From positions 1 to 18,820 of the forward strand of contig DGHL01000066.1 of assembly GCA_002392645.1 (NCBI GenBank): a stretch of 18,820 nt of DNA, in the 5' to 3' direction. The notes beneath the pieces were generated by a model. That model had not been told where the DNA came from and ran no database searches. It saw nothing but the letters and a program-made list of their open reading frames with translations. A program made the position numbers and the translations under genes. Shown here piece by piece: positions 7,403 through 14,787 of the stretch (positions are counted from its first letter, which is position 1; each line of letters opens with the position of its first letter). Origin of the DNA: Prevotellaceae bacterium UBA3849. GTDB lineage: Bacteria > Bacteroidota > Bacteroidia > Bacteroidales > Bacteroidaceae.

Positions 7403-7681
7403 GGTGGGGTCTGAAAAACAGTTCTGAATCGTATTTAAATGCGATTTTCAGGCCTTCAAATTCACGAAAACGATTTTTGGTGCGAAATATCGCAAAATTT
7501 CGCGCCGTACATAATCACTTAGTTTATAAGTGCTTATGTAAAAATTACAATAAAACTACAACAGACGGAATTGTAATTTGATAGCTTTTACACTGTAATT
7601 CGATAGCTTTTACCGTGTAAAAGCTATCAAATTATAGCGCAAAAAAGCACAAATCAGAGTCTGAAAGCTATGCTTTTACAC
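7403..7681. other. Palindrome-rich spacer downstream of pyrI
   Basis: I find no convincing gene here. Three palindromic structures follow one another. At 7427-7446 is a 20-base near-palindrome centred on atttaaat, flanked by ctgaaaa/ttttcag (7411-7417 with 7445-7451, overlapping it). At 7479-7488 with 7497-7506 is a 10-base-pair stem with one G.U pair and an 8-base loop. From 7572 to 7636 are the 22-base repeats listed separately. None ends in a T run on the plus strand, so none is a clear terminator for pyrI. A structured 3' UTR or an unrecognised small RNA is possible. Confidence 0.5.
7572..7636. repeat. Three copies of a 22-base repeat, two direct and one inverted
   Basis: Copies at 7572-7593 and 7594-7615 are direct and adjacent. 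The core is TGTAATT(T/C)GATAGCTTTTAC. A third copy at 7615-7636 is inverted and differs from the first by one base. Copies two and three pair as an 18-base hairpin (7596-7613 with 7617-7634, one mismatch) with a 3-base loop. A degenerate half copy, agctatgcttttacac, occurs at 7667-7682. Confidence 0.9.
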
Positions 7682-7730
7682 GAAAAAGTCCCATTTCACA
7701 CCTCTATATGGTGCGCAATGGGACTTTTTC
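7682..7730. terminator. Strong hairpin, possible bidirectional terminator
   Basis: The 14-base arms gaaaaagtcccatt (7682-7695) and aatgggactttttc (7717-7730) pair perfectly. The loop contains a second small stem (cacc 7699-7702 with ggtg 7710-7713). Each strand ends in five T and continues AT-rich. It could end transcripts from pyrI, about 280 bases upstream, and stop minus-strand read-through. The stem could also belong to a structured RNA. Confidence 0.55.
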
Positions 7731-7904
7731 TTGCTATTTTTCGCTCTATTTTGCATTTAGAAGCAGTGTTTCATTCGTTCGCAAAAAAACATTTGAAAAA
7801 TTGCCTGAGGAAAAACAGAGTTGCAGAAGAAATTTTTGGTGCTCCGACACTTGCATAGCAAACAAAGCGAAAGTTGAGTTGATATAGAAAGCAGAGTTGA
7901 TATA

Positions 7905-7939
7905 AAAGAAAAAGGAGTCACGAATAAATCGTAACTCCT
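7905..7939 (-). terminator. Terminator of the tRNA-Lys gene
   Basis: On the minus strand, 7939-7929 and 7923-7913 form an 11-base-pair stem (one G.U pair) with a 5-base loop. It is followed by ttttctttta and starts 9 bases after the encoded CCA end of the tRNA. Confidence 0.85.
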
Positions 7940-7947
7940 CATTTTGG

Positions 7948-8023
7948 TGGTACACCCTCAGGGATTCGAACCCTGGACCCACTGATTAAGAGTCAGTTGC
8001 TCTACCAACTGAGCTAAGGGTGC
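7948..8023 (-). tRNA. tRNA-Lys (anticodon CUU)
   Basis: The 76-base gene folds into a standard cloverleaf: acceptor GCACCCT/AGGGTGT, D arm GCTC...GAGC, anticodon arm ACTGA-CTCTTAA-TCAGT, variable loop GGGTC, T arm CAGGG-TTCGAAT-CCCTG, discriminator A, and an encoded CCA. The seven-base anticodon loop CTCTTAA gives anticodon CUU, reading the Lys codon AAG. The first acceptor pair is G1.U72 rather than G-C. The gene stands alone, with its own promoter (8105-8074) and terminator (7939-7905). It shares the minus strand with the upstream PL11 lyase gene, from which a terminator separates it. Confidence 0.97.
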
Positions 8024-8073
8024 ATGAACTTTTGCAAGGTTGCTTGAACTTTATCCTTTCTCAAAAGCGAGTG

Positions 8074-8105
8074 CAAAGGTAGTAAGTTTTTTTGACTTAA
8101 CCAAA
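8074..8105 (-). promoter_or_regulatory. Promoter of tRNA-Lys
   Basis: On the minus strand: TTTG (8105-8102), a 20-base spacer, TACCTTTG (8081-8074). This is a full match to the Bacteroidota consensus, about 50 bases upstream of the mature tRNA 5' end, leaving room for a leader removed by RNase P. Confidence 0.85.
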
Positions 8106-8187
8106 TATTTCTTTGTTTTTTTGCACTTGTTAACACAAAAACATCCTTAAAACCTTATTTCGCACACTGCGCACGGCTTTAGAGCAA

Positions 8188-8224
8188 TAAAAAAGCGGCT
8201 ATCACACCAACGCATGATAGCCGC
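8188..8224 (-). terminator. Terminator of the PL11 lyase gene
   Basis: On the minus strand, 8224-8215 and 8204-8195 form a perfect 10-base-pair GC-rich stem (gcggctatca/tgatagccgc) with a 10-base loop, followed by ttttttattg. It begins 22 bases after the stop codon. Confidence 0.92.
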
Positions 8225-8246
8225 AAAACATATTGAAACAACCTGT

Positions 8247-10706
8247 TTAGTCCTTCTTCAGAATCTTACGGGTAACGACACCATTACCTGTATTCTCCCT
8301 TACCACATAAATGCCCTTAGGCAAGTCTGCCACGCTTGCAGCAGGCACCTCACGGCCATATACATCATAGATAACAGTGCGCACTGCCTCAGACTGCACA
8401 TCCACCTGACTGATAGCATCAGCCTCTGTAACATGTATTATGAGGGTATCATTTGCTGCATCCGCACTCGCACCGTTAAGACTTGTCACCTTGATAGGAA
8501 TCCTGTAGTCGCCAGCTTCGGTTGGCACACCACTTATCTGTATTGTCTTGGCAGTACTTGAAATAGTCTTCTTCAGTCCGGCAGGCAGTCCCACGATATA
8601 AGTGTCGTCACTATTATAAGTACGCGTCTGCGTTATGCTCTTGGCATAGCGAGTATTTGAGAAATAAGAGAACTCCTCGCCCACCTTCACGGTATATTCA
8701 AGCTCCTTGTTCTCCAACGACGGCAATGTCTCAACAGCAAGATTATAGCCGAGGTGTGGAGGCTGGTTGTATGCAGTGTTCTGCCAGCATATACCCATAC
8801 GATATGTATGGTCGTGCATCAAAGTTGGGATGGCATAGTCGCTGGCAATGTTAGTTGAGTAGATACCGAGATATGTCTCAGCGTCGCTTGCACTGTAGAG
8901 CACGAGCTCTTCGCGCCAGTCACCAAAAATATCAGCCGAGATGTTTGGAGTATTCTTTGAACTGTTGCATGTAGAACTTGGTCCAAAACTGGAGGCCGTC
9001 ATAAGACGGCTGAAGGATTTGCTTGAGTCATTATATTTGTCAATCACATTGCCGTCAAGCAACTCGTCCTGCACATCACCATCCCAATAGATACGGAAGT
9101 TCATCGAGCCGTTGGCAGTAGATCCTACTTCGCCTGTGGTAGCGTTGCGTTGCTGACGATCGTTTGCAGAACTGAACCACCAGTCTTTTGTTGCTGCAGA
9201 TAGTTGTGCCGCCATTCCGCGACCGTTGTCTTTAGAACCTGTTGCAGAGTATAAAATCTCTCCAGTAGCAGCATCGTGCAAATCCCATCCATAACTACAA
9301 CTTCCATCCTCGTGTATTTCAAATACTTGGAAACCCTCACGATCTGGTATCATCTGCCCAACGTGTATGGCATCTCCATGGCCGAAGCCTGTGCCATAGC
9401 GCAGAGTGCCATCATGCTTCAGGGCTGCCGAACCCCAGATGATATCATCTTTTTCATCACCATCAACATCTGCTACAGACATGTTGTGGTTACCATTGCC
9501 AAACATGGTGCCGCTGCCGCTGCCTCTGGTAGGGTTAAGGTTGCTGAATTCGCGGTTTGTGGCATTACCTTCCTCATCCCATGTAGTCACTTTATAACTA
9601 GAACCATTCTCATGAGAACTCAGCCAGCGTGGTATCAGTTTCTTACCGTTAAAACTTACTGCCCAGATGTAAGCGTATCCGTAATATCCACGCGAGAATA
9701 TAGCACTTGCATTATTGTCAGGACCATCTATGTATGCCGTAGCTGCAAGATAGCGCTCACCGCGGTTGCCAAAACTTCCTGCATCGTTTTTACCATCCAC
9801 ATCTCCCCAGTTCTTTGTACCTGAGGCAGTGCTCAGCGCTGCAGTGCCATTGCGGTTTGGATAATATGCTATGGTATGGATGGCCTTACCTGTCAAGCCC
9901 TCAAACACGGTAAGATACTCATGACCGCCATTTATACGACCATCACTTGTCACATAGCTCGTTGTATTGCTGGCAGCCTTGATGGTTGCGCTCGTAGCAG
10001 CCTGGTTCACGTAGCTGCCCACACCGTCTATACTGCCGGGAGCAGTCTTACACATCATCTCTGCCTTGCCGTCGCCGTCATAGTCATACACCTGGAACTG
10101 TGTATAGTGTGCACCGGCACGGATGTTCCTGCCGAGGTCTATGCGCCACAGCTTTTTGCCGTCAAGCTTATAGCAGTCTATGTAAACATTGTCTGTAACG
10201 CCTCCCTGTGAGTTATCCTTGGCGGTTGACGGATCCCACTTCACGAATATCTCGTACTCGCCGTCGCCGTCAACATCGCCAACAGAGCAATCGTTAGGCG
10301 AGTATGTTCCTCCATTGGCAGCACCTGCAGCCGGACGGTCAAGAGGCAGTTTCATATACACATTAGTCCATGCCTGCACGGCATCAGTAGTGTCAACGGC
10401 CACGCCGTCCACCTTTGTCACCACACGATACATGGAGGTAGCATTACCATTGGCATCCTTGTAACTCGTCGTTTTCAGGTCTGCTGCCACCCTTGCGGTA
10501 TTACGCAATACATCAAACGTAGTCTTGTATGGATCGTCAGTACCTAACAGACGCCATGTGACGAGTCGGCCTGTGCCGCCATTTGAGGTTGGAACAGCCA
10601 CGACACCGCGGCCCAACTTCTCCATCTGACTTACAGGGGTAATCTGTGCCTTGATTCCCAAAACTACTCCAAGGAGTAGCACTAGTGTAAAATAATAGTT
10701 TTTCAT
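8247..10706 (-). CDS. Rhamnogalacturonan lyase, polysaccharide lyase family 11
   Basis: PL11 enzymes cleave the rhamnose-galacturonate backbone of pectic rhamnogalacturonan I by beta-elimination. The 819-residue product has a signal peptide (1-20, likely cleavage GIKA/Q), then the N-terminal beta-sandwich typical of PL11 (about 22-115). A long beta-propeller follows (about 125-660), with repeated calcium-type loops: DVDGDGEYE (144-152), DYDGDGKAE (208-216), DVDGDEKDD (413-421), WDGDVQDELLDG (541-552) and FGDWREEL (594-601). The segment DHTYRMGICWQN...PPHLGYN (632-655) is characteristic of the family. An Ig-like module (about 666-760) and a C-terminal domain resembling type IX secretion sorting signals (about 777-819; YDVYGREV, LPKGIYVV, GVVTRKILKK) follow. 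The gene has its own promoter and terminator and no SusC/SusD or other carbohydrate genes beside it. The substrate is inferred from family. Confidence 0.93.
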   Translation of the reverse strand: MKNYYFTLVLLLGVVLGIKAQITPVSQMEKLGRGVVAVPTSNGGTGRLVTWRLLGTDDPYKTTFDVLRNTARVAADLKTTSYKDANGNATSMYRVVTKVDGVAVDTTDAVQAWTNVYMKLPLDRPAAGAANGGTYSPNDCSVGDVDGDGEYEIFVKWDPSTAKDNSQGGVTDNVYIDCYKLDGKKLWRIDLGRNIRAGAHYTQFQVYDYDGDGKAEMMCKTAPGSIDGVGSYVNQAATSATIKAASNTTSYVTSDGRINGGHEYLTVFEGLTGKAIHTIAYYPNRNGTAALSTASGTKNWGDVDGKNDAGSFGNRGERYLAATAYIDGPDNNASAIFSRGYYGYAYIWAVSFNGKKLIPRWLSSHENGSSYKVTTWDEEGNATNREFSNLNPTRGSGSGTMFGNGNHNMSVADVDGDEKDDIIWGSAALKHDGTLRYGTGFGHGDAIHVGQMIPDREGFQVFEIHEDGSCSYGWDLHDAATGEILYSATGSKDNGRGMAAQLSAATKDWWFSSANDRQQRNATTGEVGSTANGSMNFRIYWDGDVQDELLDGNVIDKYNDSSKSFSRLMTASSFGPSSTCNSSKNTPNISADIFGDWREELVLYSASDAETYLGIYSTNIASDYAIPTLMHDHTYRMGICWQNTAYNQPPHLGYNLAVETLPSLENKELEYTVKVGEEFSYFSNTRYAKSITQTRTYNSDDTYIVGLPAGLKKTISSTAKTIQISGVPTEAGDYRIPIKVTSLNGASADAANDTLIIHVTEADAISQVDVQSEAVRTVIYDVYGREVPAASVADLPKGIYVVRENTGNGVVTRKILKKD

Positions 10707-10734
10707 TTCGTTATTTTCATTATAAATCTGTCTG

Positions 10735-10765
10735 CAAAGTTACACTTTTTTTTGAAACCTCCAAA
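10735..10765 (-). promoter_or_regulatory. Promoter of the PL11 lyase gene
   Basis: On the minus strand: TTTG (10765-10762), a 19-base spacer, TAACTTTG (10742-10735). The start codon lies 28 bases further down, implying a leader of about 20 bases. I see no adjacent operator-like repeat. Confidence 0.8.
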
Positions 10766-10844
10766 ACAATTTAGACTAATTTCAAGCTTAATTCCTTACG
10801 AAATATAAAAAAAACAAAAACATTTGCCTATAGAAACCTTTTTA

Positions 10845-10876
10845 TTTGCTTTTCTCAAGTTTTTTTATTAACTTTG
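10845..10876 (+). promoter_or_regulatory. Promoter almost touching the GH25 lysozyme start codon
   Basis: TTTG at 10845-10848, a 20-base spacer, then TAACTTTG at 10869-10876. The consensus match is complete. Only six bases separate the -7 box from the ATG at 10883, so transcription should start at or within a few bases of the start codon. Confidence 0.75.
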
Positions 10877-10882
10877 CACATT

Positions 10883-11620
10883 ATGACGAAAAAAATACGC
10901 AGCTACATACATACTACGACATTTTATATAACATCCCTGCTATCCTTATTGCCATCATTGGCCAGTGCCCAGTCGCAATACGCTGAATGCGAAGACACGT
11001 GCTCCCACATACACGGCATCGACATATCACACTACCAAGGCGAAGTGTTCTGGGAAACCATCTGCAACAACACCAAGATGGCATACGTATATATCAAGGC
11101 TACTGAGGGAGAGACAAGGATAGACCCCAAATACGAACAAAACGTGCTGACAGCACACCGATACGGACTGAAAGTAGGCTCATACCATTTCTACCGTCCA
11201 ACGGTGCCACAGGAAACACAGGTGGCTAATTTCTTTGCGCAGTGCAAACCCAGCGAGCAAGACCTCATACCTATGATTGATGTGGAGGTAACTGGCGGAC
11301 TGAGCACCGAGGCATTGTGCGATTCACTATTCAAATTTCTGTATCTGGTAGAACAAGTGTATCGTCAGCGTCCTTTGATATACGTAGGTACGAATTTCTA
11401 CAACAAGCATTTCCAGGGTAAGCTTGACAGATACCTCCTCATGGTGGCACAGTACTCTGAGCGTCTGCCAGTGCTTGCCGACGGTAAGGACATCGCACTG
11501 TGGCAATATACCGGAAAAGGACACCTGCACGGCATCAACGGCTATGTGGACAAAAGCCGTTTCATGGGACGCCACCAATTACGCGAACTGAGATTCAGGC
11601 ATAGGAAGGGAGAACCTTGA
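10883..11620 (+). CDS. Secreted GH25 lysozyme (muramidase)
   Basis: GH25 enzymes hydrolyse the N-acetylmuramic acid-N-acetylglucosamine bond of peptidoglycan. The 245-residue product carries a signal peptide (about 1-30; ITSLLSLLPSLASAQ), so it acts outside the inner membrane. Catalytic signatures are intact: GIDISHYQG (45-53, Asp47) and the DxE pair in IPMIDVEV (Asp133, Glu135). Conserved YIKATEG (70-76), GSYHFYRP (99-106) and ALWQYT (205-210) are also present. The domain fills the protein; there is no added wall-binding module. The C-terminus is strongly basic (RELRFRHRKGEP). The ATG at 10883 was chosen because the promoter -7 box ends at 10876, which rules out the in-frame TTG at 10874. 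A 7-base-pair hairpin (11610-11616 with 11638-11644) spans the stop codon, without a T run. It is divergent from the PL11 gene. Confidence 0.93.
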   Translation: MTKKIRSYIHTTTFYITSLLSLLPSLASAQSQYAECEDTCSHIHGIDISHYQGEVFWETICNNTKMAYVYIKATEGETRIDPKYEQNVLTAHRYGLKVGSYHFYRPTVPQETQVANFFAQCKPSEQDLIPMIDVEVTGGLSTEALCDSLFKFLYLVEQVYRQRPLIYVGTNFYNKHFQGKLDRYLLMVAQYSERLPVLADGKDIALWQYTGKGHLHGINGYVDKSRFMGRHQLRELRFRHRKGEP

Positions 11621-11710
11621 TACCCATGCGGCACGAGGGTTCTCACTACATTCCGAATAGCAATACACAGCATAAAGCATACAAGTAAAATCTAAACATC
11701 ACATACAGAT

Positions 11711-12913
11711 ATGGCATTAATTTCATGTCCGGAATGCGGACACCAGGTAAGTGACCAGGCAGCTATCTGCCCAAACTGCGGAATAAAGATCGCCGGCAAC
11801 GTAAAGCCTGCGGCCAACCAGCAGAATGTACAGTTCACAGTGGAGGGCTCTGCCCCTGCACAGCAGGAAACGACTCAGGCAGCACAACCTACAAACACAC
11901 GTCCTGTGGAGAATACCGCGGCGCCTACAGCTGCCGTTGTGCCTCAGCAGACTCAGAACCATATACACACAGAACATACCACCGCTGCCACTACACCTGA
12001 CAGCGTGGAATATACAAACACTGACGGCAACCAGCCTAAGAAGAACAAGAACCTCATACTCATGCTGTCGTTCATCATTGCATTGGCAGTATGCATAATA
12101 GGCTATTGCGTATGGAGCAACGCCAAGGAGGAGCGTGAGGAGCAGCAGAGATACGAGGAGGTAATGCTGAGCACCAACATTCAGGACCTCAAGGACTACC
12201 TCGTGCAGTATAACAATGCGCCACAGGAACACCGCGACTCCGTAAACGCACGTCTTAACATTCTGACACAGGAGGATACCGACTGGACAAACGCCGTTGC
12301 AAGTGGTTCTAAGAACTCATTGGCAGACTTCATCAAGACTCACCCTAACTCACTGCACAAGGGAGAGGCTGTCAACCTCATCGACTCAATAGACTACAGC
12401 GTGGCTGAGCGCAAGAATACCGCAGAGGCATACGCCGAATACCTCAAGCAGCATCCTGACGGCAGGCATGCAAGCGATGCACAGGAGCGTCTTGACAACA
12501 AGAAGGCTACGGAGGTGCAGCCTGAGGAGATAGCAATGGCAAAGGATGTTTACAAGCGTTTCTTCCAGGCCATCAATGCAAAGAATGAGAGCAAGCTGCT
12601 CGGCACCGTTGAATCCGTAATGGCTTCCTTCCTGGGCAGGAGCAACGCATCCAGCCAGAGTGCCGTTGAGTTCATGGAGAAGATATACAAGGACGACATC
12701 ACCAACATGAACTGGCACATCCTCAACGACTTCAAGGTTGAGAAGGCTGAGCCCGACGCCGAGGGCACGGCAAACCTCAAAGTGCAGTTTGGTGCTGAGC
12801 AGAACATTGAGCGCACAGACCCTTCACTGGAGACCTATGCCAAGTACGTAGTGACCGGCGAGGTTACACCTGAAGGCAAGATTACGAAGTTCAGTCTGAA
12901 GAAAGTCAAGTAA
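11711..12913 (+). CDS. Zinc-ribbon, single-span membrane protein of unknown function
   Basis: This is a 400-residue multidomain protein whose exact function I do not recognise. It starts with a zinc ribbon: CPEC (Cys6, Cys9) and CPNC (Cys20, Cys23). A low-complexity Gln/Thr/Ala/Pro linker follows (about 32-110), then one membrane span (about 114-135, NLILMLSFIIALAVCIIGY). After it come a charged Glu/Arg segment (139-150) and three related helical units, each with the pattern (D/E)YL...(H/Y)P/NN...A: LKDYLVQYNNA (160-170), LADFIKTHPNS (204-214) and YAEYLKQHPDGRHASDAQERL (241-261). The C-terminal part (about 275-400) resembles an NTF2-like or DUF4878-type fold. The zinc ribbon should face the cytoplasm and the repeats the periplasm. 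It lies 90 bases after the GH25 gene and 94 before recJ, all co-oriented; I found no clear promoter before it. Confidence 0.8.
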   Translation: MALISCPECGHQVSDQAAICPNCGIKIAGNVKPAANQQNVQFTVEGSAPAQQETTQAAQPTNTRPVENTAAPTAAVVPQQTQNHIHTEHTTAATTPDSVEYTNTDGNQPKKNKNLILMLSFIIALAVCIIGYCVWSNAKEEREEQQRYEEVMLSTNIQDLKDYLVQYNNAPQEHRDSVNARLNILTQEDTDWTNAVASGSKNSLADFIKTHPNSLHKGEAVNLIDSIDYSVAERKNTAEAYAEYLKQHPDGRHASDAQERLDNKKATEVQPEEIAMAKDVYKRFFQAINAKNESKLLGTVESVMASFLGRSNASSQSAVEFMEKIYKDDITNMNWHILNDFKVEKAEPDAEGTANLKVQFGAEQNIERTDPSLETYAKYVVTGEVTPEGKITKFSLKKVK

Positions 12914-12952
12914 TCCCCGACTCTCCGGATTTTACATAAGGCAAACAAGCTA

Positions 12953-12988
12953 TACACACACATTAATAAATACACACACATTAATAAA
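12953..12988 (+). repeat. Two perfect copies of an 18-base unit before recJ
   Basis: The unit tacacacacattaataaa occurs at 12953-12970 and again at 12971-12988, without mismatch. It is followed by taaggaataaggaatcagg and the recJ ATG at 13008. The array forms the leader or spacer just upstream of the translation start. Confidence 0.95.
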
Positions 12989-13007
12989 TAAGGAATAAGG
13001 AATCAGG

Positions 13008-14738
13008 ATGCATTTCCAGTGGATAATAGACGAGCCCAGCGAGCAGCAGAAGCGACAGGCAAAGGAGTTGAGCGAGAAGCTCAACATCTCCGTCGCGCTC
13101 ACGCTCCAGTTGGTTAAGCGCGGCATAACGACAGAGTCTGCCGCCAAACGCTTCTTCCGTCCACAGCTTAACGACTTGATAAACCCTTTCCTCATGCGCG
13201 ACATGGACCTTGCCGTTGACCGTCTCAACGATGCCATCGGCAGGAAAGAGCGCATATTGGTGTATGGCGACTACGACGTTGACGGTTGCACTGCCGTGGC
13301 ACTGGTGTATAAATTCATACAGCAGTTCTACAGCAACATAGAATATTACATTCCCGATCGCTACGACGAAGGCTATGGCGCAAGCACCAAGGGCATTGAC
13401 TATGCCAAGGCACAGGGCATATCACTCGTCATCATACTTGACTGCGGCATCAAGGCACACGAGGAGATAGCCTATGCAAAGTCATTGGGAATAGATTTTA
13501 TAGTATGCGACCACCATACGCCCGACGAGCAACTGCCGCCTGCGGTAGCCATCCTCAATCCAAAGCGCAGCGATGACACCTACCCTTTCAAGCACCTGTG
13601 CGGATGCGGCGTAGGCTTTAAGTTCATGCAGGCGTTCGCAAAGAACAACGGCATACCATTCTCTAAACTGATACCACTGCTCGACCTGTGCGCCATAAGC
13701 ATAGCAGCCGACCTCGTGGAGGTTACAGACGAAAACCGCATACTTGCATATCACGGTCTGAAACAGATCAACCAGCAGCCATCGGTAGGCGTCAAGGCTA
13801 TCATCGATATATGCGGTCTCAACGGACGCGAGATAAGCATGAGCGACATCATCTTCAAGATAGGACCTCGCATCAATGCCTCCGGCAGAATGGAGAACGG
13901 CAAGAAATCCGTTGACCTACTCGTAAGCCATGACCCTGAAGAGGCCATGAAGACAGCAAAGAACATCGACGAGTACAACGAGCAGCGCAAGGACATCGAC
14001 AAGCAGATGACCGACGAGGCTAACAGCATCGTAGAAAAACTTGACAAGCAGGAGCACAGACAGTGCATCGTGGTTTACGACGAAAACTGGAAGAAGGGCG
14101 TCATCGGTATCGTTGCGGCAAGGCTCACCGATATGTATTTCCGCCCCACCGTGGTCCTTACACGCGACGGGCAGTTTGCCACTGGGTCGGCACGCTCCAT
14201 AGCAGGCTTCGACGTATATGCTGCCATCAAGAGCTGCAGGGACATACTCATCAATTTCGGCGGCCACACCTACGCCTGCGGACTCACCATCAAATGGTCT
14301 GACGTAGAGCAGTTCAAGCAGCGTTTTGAGGCATACGTGGCGCAACACATCGACCCTACGCAGATAGTACCTACGAAAAAGGTGGATGCACTGATAGACT
14401 TCAGCGACATCAACAAGCGCCTGCTGCATGACCTGAAGCGCTTTGCACCGTTCGGCCCTGGCAACCCGAAGCCCGTATTTGCCACCAACAACGTATATGA
14501 CTTCGGTACATCAAAGGTGGTAGGCAGGGAGCAGGAACACATAAAACTTGAACTGGTTGACTCCAAGTCACCTACCGTGATGAACGGCATAGCCTTCGGG
14601 CAGTCTGCCGCAGCACGCTACATCAAGTCGCGCCAGTCTTTCAACATATCCTATACCATAGAGGAGAACATCTACAAGCGCGGCAACATACAGCTACAGA
14701 TAGAGGATATGCATTTCAACAAGGGTGAAGCACAGTGA
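13008..14738 (+). CDS. recJ: Single-stranded-DNA-specific exonuclease RecJ
   Basis: RecJ degrades single-stranded DNA 5' to 3' and works in RecF-pathway recombination, base excision and mismatch repair in the cytoplasm. The 576-residue length is standard. The DHH phosphoesterase motifs are intact: GDYDVDG (87-93), DCG (145-147), DHH (168-170) and the later GPRINASGRM (286-295). The DHHA1 domain is marked by VIGIVAARL (365-373) and GGHTYACGL (418-426). The remainder is the OB-like C-terminal domain. The start at 13008 gives MHFQWIIDEPSEQQ, which fits the family's N-terminus (usually with an early Trp). recQ lies 49 bases downstream on the same strand, a natural partner: RecQ unwinds 3' to 5' while RecJ trims the 5' strand. 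Confidence 0.97.
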   Translation: MHFQWIIDEPSEQQKRQAKELSEKLNISVALTLQLVKRGITTESAAKRFFRPQLNDLINPFLMRDMDLAVDRLNDAIGRKERILVYGDYDVDGCTAVALVYKFIQQFYSNIEYYIPDRYDEGYGASTKGIDYAKAQGISLVIILDCGIKAHEEIAYAKSLGIDFIVCDHHTPDEQLPPAVAILNPKRSDDTYPFKHLCGCGVGFKFMQAFAKNNGIPFSKLIPLLDLCAISIAADLVEVTDENRILAYHGLKQINQQPSVGVKAIIDICGLNGREISMSDIIFKIGPRINASGRMENGKKSVDLLVSHDPEEAMKTAKNIDEYNEQRKDIDKQMTDEANSIVEKLDKQEHRQCIVVYDENWKKGVIGIVAARLTDMYFRPTVVLTRDGQFATGSARSIAGFDVYAAIKSCRDILINFGGHTYACGLTIKWSDVEQFKQRFEAYVAQHIDPTQIVPTKKVDALIDFSDINKRLLHDLKRFAPFGPGNPKPVFATNNVYDFGTSKVVGREQEHIKLELVDSKSPTVMNGIAFGQSAAARYIKSRQSFNISYTIEENIYKRGNIQLQIEDMHFNKGEAQ

Positions 14739-14739
14739 C

Positions 14740-14773
14740 ATGGTGGCGCAAAAAGCCGACTATGCTCCACCAT
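14740..14773 (+). other. Hairpin in the recJ-recQ gap
   Basis: atggtgg (14740-14746) pairs with ccaccat (14767-14773). After one mismatch, gca (14748-14750) pairs with tgc (14763-14765), leaving a 12-base loop. No T run follows. It ends 14 bases before the proposed TTG start of recQ, so it could affect mRNA stability or recQ translation. Confidence 0.5.
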
Positions 14774-14787
14774 AACGACGAAGAACC

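Noticed and set aside
7572..7636. CRISPR array
   Set aside because: Only three copies exist, two directly adjacent without spacers and one inverted; no cas genes are near.
7670..7858. Open frame of 62 codons in the pyrI-tRNA spacer
   Set aside because: It runs through the perfect hairpin at 7682-7730, has no homologue I recognise and no promoter.
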